In this document: one piece after another, positions 22,952-29,048 of the stretch
Layout: each line of letters begins with the position of its first letter
Numbering within the stretch: the first letter of the stretch is position 1
NCBI GenBank assembly: GCA_902495945.1
Contig: CABUZD010000002.1
Span: forward strand, 1 to 38,662
From: an uncultured Collinsella sp.
GTDB lineage: Bacteria; Actinomycetota; Coriobacteriia; Coriobacteriales; Coriobacteriaceae
DNA: 38,662 nt
Direction: 5' to 3'
The notes under the pieces: generated by a model
Databases searched by the model: none
What the model saw: the letters and a program-made list of their open reading frames with translations, nothing else
What the model was told of the DNA's origin: nothing
Program-made: the position numbers and the translations under genes

Positions 22952-24034
22952 CTATCGCACAAAGTACCAGGGGCTTTCCTGCACGGTGGGCTCCAGCGCG
23001 ATGCCGGTGCGTTCCTTAAACAGATCCATGTCCTGCGATTTCTCCGTCCACCACGCATTGGGCTTAAAGGTCATGCTCTCAACGACATGACCGACAAACA
23101 CACTGTCGCGCAGCTTGGAGAAGTCGGTGTTCATGATCAGGATGGACGCGAGCACCAGCACAATGCCCAGAACCTTGATCGCGCCAGCGGGCTCGGCGTA
23201 GATGCCAATACCGACCAGAACGGTCGCCACGGTTTCGAACGAAGCCACGACCGGCACCTTCGATGTCTCAAGATCCATCGAAAGGCCCTGCATATAGAAG
23301 ATGTACGCAAGAGCCGTCGGAATAAAGCCAAAGCCTGCGAACAGCAGAATGAGCTGCGGGGACATTGCCGCGGCTACATCGGACCACGGAGCCGAAAGCA
23401 CCGCCATAAAGCATCCGCCAAAAACAAAGCCCCAAAACGTCACCGCCAGCGGATGCAGCGTCTTGGTGGCCATACGGCTAAACACAGCCAGCAACGCGCC
23501 GCAAAGTCCGGCGATCACACCCGACGCGACGCCCCAAGCCGAGAAATGGAAACCAGACAGGTCGCCGCTCGTCACCGCGAGCACGCAACCCACAATGTTA
23601 AAGACGATGGCGACGAGCTTGTTGGGGGTCACGTCCTCGCGATAAAGCACGCGGCCAAGCGCGACGCCAAACACCGGCGAGGTGTAGAGCAGCACCGAGG
23701 CCGTGGACATGCCCACCTCGCCCATGCACTCGTAATAGCAGGTGTTGGCGACGGCTAAACCGACTATACCGACAAGCGCGCAGGGAACAAGCTCTTTAGG
23801 ACTTGCCTTGAACAGAGCCAGGGGACCCGAGGCTTTTCCCTCACGAGCACCTCCCTGGCAACCCATAAATACCAAGACCGGAGCCATTAAGACGGCACCC
23901 GACAACAGGCGAAAGGCCGCCATGCTCTGAGACGAAACACCCAGGGCCGATATTCCGTTAACAAAGATTCCGATGGTACCCCACATAAGCGCGGCGATCA
24001 GCACCAGCGCATAGCCCAGATTGCTTTTCTTCAA
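22952..24034 (-). CDS. EamA-family (DMT superfamily) transporter
   Basis: An inner-membrane transporter of 360 aa with ten hydrophobic segments in two EamA repeats. The first begins GYALVLIAALMWGTIGIFVNG and the second AWGVASGVIAGLCGALLAVFSRM. A soluble C-terminal tail of about 60 residues follows. Family members mostly export amino acids or metabolites. The TTG at 24034 is chosen as start because GAGGAGG lies 5 bases upstream and the hydrophobic region begins a few residues later; an in-frame ATG at 24070 has no ribosome site and lies at the expected transcription start. Placed between SIS4 and the PTS set 3 operon, it may export the amino acid released by deglycation (inference). Confidence 0.85.
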   Translation of the reverse strand: MKKSNLGYALVLIAALMWGTIGIFVNGISALGVSSQSMAAFRLLSGAVLMAPVLVFMGCQGGAREGKASGPLALFKASPKELVPCALVGIVGLAVANTCYYECMGEVGMSTASVLLYTSPVFGVALGRVLYREDVTPNKLVAIVFNIVGCVLAVTSGDLSGFHFSAWGVASGVIAGLCGALLAVFSRMATKTLHPLAVTFWGFVFGGCFMAVLSAPWSDVAAAMSPQLILLFAGFGFIPTALAYIFYMQGLSMDLETSKVPVVASFETVATVLVGIGIYAEPAGAIKVLGIVLVLASILIMNTDFSKLRDSVFVGHVVESMTFKPNAWWTEKSQDMDLFKERTGIALEPTVQESPWYFVR

Positions 24035-24073
24035 CGCAGCCTCCTCGGTATTGTTTCCAATATGTTTCATACT

Positions 24074-24103
24074 ACGTTATAGTCGTTATATACATTTTTC
24101 AAG
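24074..24103 (-). promoter_or_regulatory. EamA promoter with repeated CGTTATA
   Basis: On the minus strand TATAAC (24076-24081) is a -10 box with TTGAAA or CTTGAA (24097-24103) 15-16 bases upstream. Two copies of CGTTATA (24075-24081 and 24084-24090) cover the -10 and spacer. The longer ACGTTATA also occurs in the EIIAB, GntR3 and SIS1 promoters. Confidence 0.5.
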
Positions 24104-24259
24104 ACACAAATCGGCGAGCGGAAAAATCTGCTCCCCACATACTCATTGGGTAGTCATTGGGGACGCACTTAAATGACTGGTCATTCAAGAACGCCCCCCA
24201 ACGACTAGGACTGTCCCCAACTGCCGGCAGAAAAGGAACGTTCCCAACGTCTAAGGCGC
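24104..24259. other. Non-coding spacer with short repeats
   Basis: Part of the 350-bp gap between EamA and SIS4. It contains TCATTGGGGAC- and GACTGTCCCC-like fragments and repeated TCATT/AATGA words that pair weakly. No gene was seen. Such words look like degraded intergenic hairpin repeats. Confidence 0.3.
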
Positions 24260-24423
24260 CGCTGGTTGAGCATAAGTCAGCGAGCGGGCCGCATTTGAGG
24301 CAAGGTGACGTGAAACGAAAGGGCGCTGACCTTCTGGTCGCGCCCTTGAAGTTGAACGTCAGATTGCCCAAATGCGGACCGCGCAGCGTCGAGCCGTTAC
24401 GCGGTTTGGTAAAACCGCGTAAC
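24260..24423. ncRNA. Structured intergenic element, copy B
   Basis: Same plan as copy A. Small hairpin CGCTG...CAGCG (24260-24282); lower stem CCGCATTTG with CAAATGCGG (24289-24297 with 24369-24377); GGCAA/TTGCC and TGACGT/ACGTCA (24306-24311 with 24356-24361). Inner hairpin AGGGCG...CGCCCT topped by GACC-TTCT-GGTC (24320-24346). Then GCAGCGTCGA and the identical 12-bp palindrome (24396-24423), which touches the last base of the SIS4 stop codon. The lower stem and inner hairpin differ in sequence from copy A but still pair. Confidence 0.65.
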
Positions 24424-25415
24424 TAATACTCAAGCTTCCACATGTAACGGCGCGTCATGTAGTCCTTGTGGGTGACGGCAGAGAGCGCGCGCATATATAC
24501 GTTGTTGAGGATCGGGGCAAAGATCAGGTGGTTGAAGTACTCGCTCACGCTGTCCTTGATGTCGTTAAGGCCGAGCTCCTTGGCGTCGAGCTGATAGACG
24601 CGCTCGCCACCGTACTGGTTGACGAAGCGGATGCCGCGCTCGTCGTTGCAGCGGCTGCGGCCGACGCTGATGAGCTGGAACAGCGAGGTGCGCTTGTCCA
24701 GGATCTCGAAGGGGCCGTGGAAGAAGTCGCAGGTGTTGATGGTGCAGGAGTCGATCTGCAGCATCTCCTGCACGTTGCAGATGCTAAAGACGTAGGCAGC
24801 ACCAAAGAGCGGGCCCTGGGCCATGACGTTAATGCAGGGCTTGTCGGCGTTCTGCTCGGCCCACTTGGCGGCAAGCGGACGGGTGTACTCGACGGCCTTG
24901 CGATAGATGGGGTCGACCAGGTCGAAGGCGGCCATAGCGGTCTCGTACTCGGCATAGCCCTCGGTCTGCTGCGTGAGCTCCATGGCGATCATGGTCACGA
25001 CGGCGGAGTTGGTGCGACCCATGCAGGACTCGTCGACGGCCAGGCTGTCGTACTGGATCTTGTAGTCGCAGACCTCGGTGAGGGCGGACTCGTCAACATA
25101 GATGGCGATGGTGCTGGCACCGTGGTCCTTGGCGACCTGGGCGGCGACGATGGTCTCCTTGGTGCCGCGCATGGACACGACGACGGCCAGGGTGTTCTCG
25201 TTAACGTAGGCGGGGGTTGCGTGCACGAACTCATTGCTGGTGTAGCTGGAGCTCACGACCTGCGTGGCCTCGTGCTCCATAAAGTACTGGGCAGGATAGT
25301 TGCCGCCGTTGGATCCGCCGGCGCCAATCCACACGACGCGCTTGATGCCGCCCTTGTCTGCCTTGTCAGCCAAAACTTGGGAGACGACATCCTTAACCTG
25401 TTCCTGAGTAGTCAT
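24423..25415 (-). CDS. FrlB-like SIS-domain protein 4 (atypical deglycase)
   Basis: A double-SIS protein of 330 aa. The catalytic-pair spacing is kept: E217 in VQEMLQ and H233 in DFFHGPFE. The C-terminus is RRYMWKLEY. Two features differ from the other three. The phosphosugar loop reads SMRGTKETIV (81-90), with Thr and Lys swapped relative to the SxxGxTxE pattern, and the conserved Glu three residues before the catalytic His is D230. It may act on a different phosphosugar adduct. It is divergent from GntR4 across 206 bp with repeated operator-like sequences, and the EamA gene lies downstream. The ATG at 25415 is preceded by GAAAGG about 13 bases upstream, a weak site. Confidence 0.83.
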   Translation of the reverse strand: MTTQEQVKDVVSQVLADKADKGGIKRVVWIGAGGSNGGNYPAQYFMEHEATQVVSSSYTSNEFVHATPAYVNENTLAVVVSMRGTKETIVAAQVAKDHGASTIAIYVDESALTEVCDYKIQYDSLAVDESCMGRTNSAVVTMIAMELTQQTEGYAEYETAMAAFDLVDPIYRKAVEYTRPLAAKWAEQNADKPCINVMAQGPLFGAAYVFSICNVQEMLQIDSCTINTCDFFHGPFEILDKRTSLFQLISVGRSRCNDERGIRFVNQYGGERVYQLDAKELGLNDIKDSVSEYFNHLIFAPILNNVYMRALSAVTHKDYMTRRYMWKLEY

Positions 25416-25454
25416 CGTGCATCAGCCTTTCTTCTCGTTTGATGCTCATCACAG

Positions 25455-25605
25455 GCATACAAGTTACATACATGTTTTGGTTATGTCGACTAGTTGTATG
25501 CTATATTTGTCTTAGAAAATTTGCTGATGCGGTTTTTGATAACTAGCTACCAGCGGTTTTATTGTTTTATTGAATACATGCTTGCTTAGTTAAGCATACA
25601 AGTTA
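25455..25605. promoter_or_regulatory. Divergent SIS4/GntR4 control region with three GCATACAA boxes
   Basis: GCATACAAGTTA occurs at 25455-25466 and 25594-25605, and the inverted GCATACAACTA at 25491-25501. The right-hand copy sits between a TTGCTT -35 (25582-25587) and a GATATA-like -10 (25606-25611) of the GntR4 promoter; the other two lie towards SIS4. This suggests GntR4 represses both directions. No firm SIS4 -35/-10 pair was assigned. Confidence 0.6.
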
Positions 25606-25621
25606 GATATAGGTTGGCAAT

Positions 25622-26344
25622 ATGGGCGTCTCATCTAAAAAGAAACTGGCCCAATACGAGCGCTTGGCGGGCATGCTGCGTGACCGCATCGCCGCCGGCG
25701 TCTACGCGCGCGAAGACAAGCTGCCGTCCGAGATGGAGCTCATGGACGAATCGGGGCTGTCGCGCAGCACCGTGCGCCACGCCCTTAAGGTGCTCGTTGA
25801 TGAGGGCCTGGTGCGCACCGAGCGCGGGCGTGGCGCCTTTGTGGCCGACACGCCCGCGCTCCACGAAAACAACCTGGTGTTTTCGAGCTATACCAAGCAG
25901 GTCGAAGGCCAGGGCATGAAGCCCACCACGCGCACCGTGGACTCGGGCTTTGCCAAGGCGGCCGGCAGCATAGCTAAGTTCTTTGACGCCGCCGTGGGCA
26001 GCAAGCTCGTCAAACTTGTCCGTCTGCGTTATCTGGACGATGCGCCGCTGTGCCTGGAGACCACCTATCTGCCGCCAAGCTTCGAGGCACTCATCGACCG
26101 CGATATCAACGGTTCGCTCTACGTCACGCTGCGCCAGGAATTCCATCGCGCGCCGGCACAGGGGCATAAGACCTTTGAGGTGTGCTATGCCTCGCAAAAC
26201 GAAGCGTTTTTGCTCAACGTTGAGCGCGGGCAGGCGCTGATCCTGATCACCGACTACGTCTACGACACCGACGGCCGCCCGCTCCATGTCTCCAAGCGCA
26301 TCCAACGCACCGACCGCGCCAAATACACTGAGCCCATCGGCTAA
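25622..26344 (+). CDS. GntR-family (HutC/UTRA) transcriptional regulator 4
   Basis: A regulator of 240 aa, the only one of the four on the plus strand. The winged helix (about 8-80) includes QYERLAGMLRDRIAAGVYARE and SGLSRSTVRHALKVLVDEGLV with wing RGRGAFVAD. The UTRA domain contains KLVKLVRLRYLDDAPLCLETTYLP and ends RPLHVSKRIQRTDRAKY. Its second half resembles GntR1 by eye (TFEVCYASQNEAFLLNVE against TLEVCYASELEAAYLNVE), which suggests that pair is closest. The ATG at 25622 has only a weak AGG site. It probably controls SIS4 and itself through the GCATACAA boxes. A hairpin terminator follows. Confidence 0.88.
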   Translation: MGVSSKKKLAQYERLAGMLRDRIAAGVYAREDKLPSEMELMDESGLSRSTVRHALKVLVDEGLVRTERGRGAFVADTPALHENNLVFSSYTKQVEGQGMKPTTRTVDSGFAKAAGSIAKFFDAAVGSKLVKLVRLRYLDDAPLCLETTYLPPSFEALIDRDINGSLYVTLRQEFHRAPAQGHKTFEVCYASQNEAFLLNVERGQALILITDYVYDTDGRPLHVSKRIQRTDRAKYTEPIG

Positions 26345-26350
26345 CCTGCC

Positions 26351-26391
26351 AAAACCACCGCAAAGGGGACAGGCACCTTTGTGGTGGTTTT
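26351..26391. terminator. Bidirectional terminator between GntR4 and the GNAT gene
   Basis: A 16-bp stem with one mismatch (26351-26366 with 26376-26391) starts with AAAA and ends with TTTT. It serves both converging genes and overlaps the stop codon of the acetyltransferase. Confidence 0.85.
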
Positions 26392-26980
26392 AGGCGAGGA
26401 GGTCGGGGAACCAGGTTGGCTTGGGTTGGTTAGGGACGCGCTCGGCAAGGACCAGCTCCATCCAGCACATGTCGTACCAGCGACCGAACTTTTGGGCGCA
26501 GCGGTCGAAGGCACCCACCAGGCGATATCCCATATGGGCATGGAAATCCTGGCTGTTGTGCGTCAGGTATTCGTCGTCCTTATCGTGCGGCACGGCGATG
26601 AGGGCGCACATGTTGGTGATGCCCATCGCGACCAGGCATTGCTTGAGCGCGTCGTGTAGCTTGCGACCCAGCCCGCCATGGCGCACATCGCGCGCCAGGT
26701 AGATCGACGTCTCGACCGACCAGTCGTAGGCCTCGCGGCTGTTAAGCGCGCTCACGTAGGCATAGCCTACCGGACGCCCGTCCAGCTCCATCACCAGATA
26801 CGGATAGCGCTTGAGCGTACGCTCGATGCGCCCGGCGAACTCCTCAACGCTCGGCACCTCGTATTCGCAGGTAATCGCCGTCTGGCGCACATACGGCTCA
26901 TAGATGGCAAGCAACGCCGGCGCATCATCGGGCGTCGCCAGGCGAATCGTCGGCTCGGACATCTCGGGTTTCTCGGGCAT
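26390..26980 (-). CDS. GNAT-family N-acetyltransferase (phosphinothricin acetyltransferase-like)
   Basis: An acetyl-CoA-dependent acyltransferase of 196 aa. It shows the PAT-type layout: TIRLATPDDAPALLAIYEPYV at the start, GRPVGYAYVSALNSREAYDWSVETSIYL in the middle, and the acetyl-CoA loop RHGGLGRKLHDAL, where the usual RGxG is HGGLG. Members acetylate small amines such as phosphinothricin or methionine sulfoximine; the substrate here is unknown. The ATG at 26980 has GGGAGG 7 bases upstream; the ATG at 26962 is an alternative. It is monocistronic, with a terminator at its 3' end. Confidence 0.85.
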   Translation of the reverse strand: MPEKPEMSEPTIRLATPDDAPALLAIYEPYVRQTAITCEYEVPSVEEFAGRIERTLKRYPYLVMELDGRPVGYAYVSALNSREAYDWSVETSIYLARDVRHGGLGRKLHDALKQCLVAMGITNMCALIAVPHDKDDEYLTHNSQDFHAHMGYRLVGAFDRCAQKFGRWYDMCWMELVLAERVPNQPKPTWFPDLLA

Positions 26981-27002
26981 ACAGTCCCTCCCTCTCAAAA
27001 GC

Positions 27003-27042
27003 AAGGGCCGCCTTGCGCCAAACCCAGCGCAAGGCGGCCCTT
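27003..27042 (-). terminator. Terminator after the PLP lyase gene
   Basis: A perfect 16-bp stem (27003-27018 with 27027-27042), followed on the minus strand by GCTTTTG. Confidence 0.85.
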
Positions 27043-27057
27043 CGTCATTGCATCAAG

Positions 27058-28083
27058 CTACAGGACAGCCGCTAACGCGTCGATGTCCTCCTGCGTCGTG
27101 GCCCAGCTGGTGCAAAAGCGCACCACCGTGTGGGTCTCGTCGTACTTTTCCCAGTACTCGATCGAGGCATGCTCGCGAATGCGGGCCATGTCCTCGTTGG
27201 GCAGAATCACAAACTGCTGGTTCGTCGGCGTCTCCAAAAAGAACTGGTAGCCGCGCTCGTGCAGCACACGACGCAGCGCCCGAGCCGTCTCGATCGCCTG
27301 TCGACCAATCTCAAAATACAAGCCATCGGTAAAGAGTGCCTCAAACTGCACGCCCGTCAGGCGGCCCTTGGCCAACAGCGCGCCGTGCTGCTTAATGCGC
27401 GGAATGGGATGTGCCGGAGCGTGCATGCCGCAGAACACCACAGCCTCGCCGCAGAGCGCGCCGCACTTGGTGCCGCCGATGTAGAACACGTCACACAGCT
27501 GCGCCAGCTCGGGCAGGGTAATGTCGCACTCATCGGCCGCCAGTGCATAGGCCAGGCGGGCGCCATCCACAAACAGCGGAATCTCGCGCTTCTGGCACAC
27601 CGCGTAAATCGCCGTGAGCTCGGCCTTGGAGTACATCGTGCCGTACTCAGTCGATAGGCTCACGTACACGGCGCCCGGGAACACCGTGTGCTCGTAGCTC
27701 TCGTTTTCGTAGAACACCTGGATATAGTTCTCGAGGTCCTCGGCGTGCATCTTGCCCTCGTAGCCGGGGATGGTGAGCACCTTGTGGCCGCCAAACTCAA
27801 TGGCGCCCGCCTCGTGGCAGGCGACGTGGCCGGTCTCGGCAGCAACGACGCCCTCGTACGGCGCGAGCAGCATGTCGATCACCGTGGCGTTAGCCTGCGT
27901 GCCGCCCACCAGGAAAAACACGTCGGCGTCAGGCGCCTGACAGGCCTCGCGAATAAGTTGCTTGGCACGCTCGGTGTGCGCATCGGTACCGTAGCCGGGC
28001 TGCGGCTCCATGTTGGTATCGACGAGTGCCTGCAGCACTGCCGGATGGGCGCCGTGGGAATAGTCGTTGTTAAACGCGAGCAT
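27058..28083 (-). CDS. PLP-dependent threonine aldolase / beta-eliminating lyase family
   Basis: A fold-type I PLP enzyme of 341 aa, most like low-specificity L-threonine aldolase, which cleaves threonine or allo-threonine to glycine and acetaldehyde. The N-terminal FNNDYSHGAHPAVLQAL, the PLP phosphate site GGTQANA (60-66), FVDGARLAYAL (D173) and the Schiff-base lysine K206 in YIGGTKCGAL are present. The length fits. The ATG at 28083 has AGAGGA 6 bases upstream. It is 45 bp downstream of the PAP2 gene on the same strand and may be co-transcribed with it; the two functions do not suggest a shared pathway. Confidence 0.88.
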   Translation of the reverse strand: MLAFNNDYSHGAHPAVLQALVDTNMEPQPGYGTDAHTERAKQLIREACQAPDADVFFLVGGTQANATVIDMLLAPYEGVVAAETGHVACHEAGAIEFGGHKVLTIPGYEGKMHAEDLENYIQVFYENESYEHTVFPGAVYVSLSTEYGTMYSKAELTAIYAVCQKREIPLFVDGARLAYALAADECDITLPELAQLCDVFYIGGTKCGALCGEAVVFCGMHAPAHPIPRIKQHGALLAKGRLTGVQFEALFTDGLYFEIGRQAIETARALRRVLHERGYQFFLETPTNQQFVILPNEDMARIREHASIEYWEKYDETHTVVRFCTSWATTQEDIDALAAVL

Positions 28084-28128
28084 GGCAATCCTCTCTTACC
28101 GGGTATCGGCCAGATGATTCAAACGGAG

Positions 28129-28992
28129 CTATTGTACGCCGTTGGGATAGGCAATGCGCGCGGCAAGGCACTCAAGCGCCAGCACCAGGGCAAAGCCGCA
28201 GCTCACGTCACTCAAAAAATGCGCTCCGATCACGATGCGGCCAAAGGCGACGAGCGCCGCGACCACAACCGCCGTCCAAAAGACCACCCGACGGCGCGAG
28301 GGCTTTTCCTTAAAGGCCACCGCGGGAAGCCCGGCGAGCATAAGGCCGATCGCCGCATGCGCGGTGTGTCCGCTCGCAAATGACTTAAAGCCGTCCTTGA
28401 TCACGCCGGCGGCGATATAGGTCCACTTGTCGGGATTGCCGATCACCCACCACGGCTGAAACTCGAGACCCTGCGTCACCTCGATCACGCGCATGCGAGG
28501 GCGCGACCACAGCGGTTTGACAATCACGTTGAGGATAATGGCCTGAGCGACCCACACGGCAAGCACCATCAACGCCCAGCGCGTGAGCTCGTCGGGCTCG
28601 GTCGTGCGCGTGAGGCGATAGACGATAAGGTTGGCGGCGATGACCAGCACAAACGTCAGCACCAGCTGAACGGCAATGAGTTTACCGCCAACCCGCAGGG
28701 ACGAAACGACCTCGTAGCCGGCCAGGCCAATATTGACGAGGATACCGAGCACGGCGAGCCATTTGCTCCCCTTGGAGTCGGAACGCACCGCGCGCACGAG
28801 CATGACGCCCGCGACGCTTGCCGTCATCTCGAACGGCAGCTCGCCGGCGGCCTCGATAAAGCGACCGTAGATGCTGCTGACGTTGAACAGCGCGCTCGAG
28901 ATCTGATAATCGAAGAAACTGCCCACGCCCAGACAAAGGCACAGGACAACCGCGATAATGGCGACATCTTTCTTATAGATGTATCCGAACAT
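28129..28992 (-). CDS. PAP2-family membrane phosphatase
   Basis: An integral membrane phosphatase of 287 aa with about six hydrophobic segments. The three PAP2 motifs are KPLWSRPRM (159-167; the final Pro of the KX6RP pattern is Met), FASGHTAHA (205-213) and RIVIGAHFLSDV (252-263; R252, H258, D262). Family members dephosphorylate phosphatidic acid, undecaprenyl diphosphate or phosphatidylglycerophosphate; the substrate is not predictable. The start at 28992 has AAAGGAAA 6 bases upstream. It lies between mfd and the PLP lyase gene. Confidence 0.87.
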   Translation of the reverse strand: MFGYIYKKDVAIIAVVLCLCLGVGSFFDYQISSALFNVSSIYGRFIEAAGELPFEMTASVAGVMLVRAVRSDSKGSKWLAVLGILVNIGLAGYEVVSSLRVGGKLIAVQLVLTFVLVIAANLIVYRLTRTTEPDELTRWALMVLAVWVAQAIILNVIVKPLWSRPRMRVIEVTQGLEFQPWWVIGNPDKWTYIAAGVIKDGFKSFASGHTAHAAIGLMLAGLPAVAFKEKPSRRRVVFWTAVVVAALVAFGRIVIGAHFLSDVSCGFALVLALECLAARIAYPNGVQ

Positions 28993-29016
28993 GCTTTCCT
29001 TTCGATGGGGCCAGAG

Positions 29017-29046
29017 TGCCCAAATGGGGTGTTTGCAGCGTCGACT
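29017..29046. repeat. Fragment of the structured element (copy C)
   Basis: GCCCAAATG, then GTTTGCAGCGTCGAC, matching the 3' part of copies A and B (TTGCCCAAATGCGG in B; GCGTTTGCAGCGTCGA in A). It sits two bases from the mfd stop codon, the same position relative to the gene as in A and B. The 5' half is missing. Confidence 0.55.
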
Positions 29047-29048
29047 CG

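Noticed and set aside
24104..24422. Transposon remnant between EamA and SIS4
   Set aside because: No transposase fragment, terminal inverted repeats or target duplication could be seen; the content is hairpin repeats.
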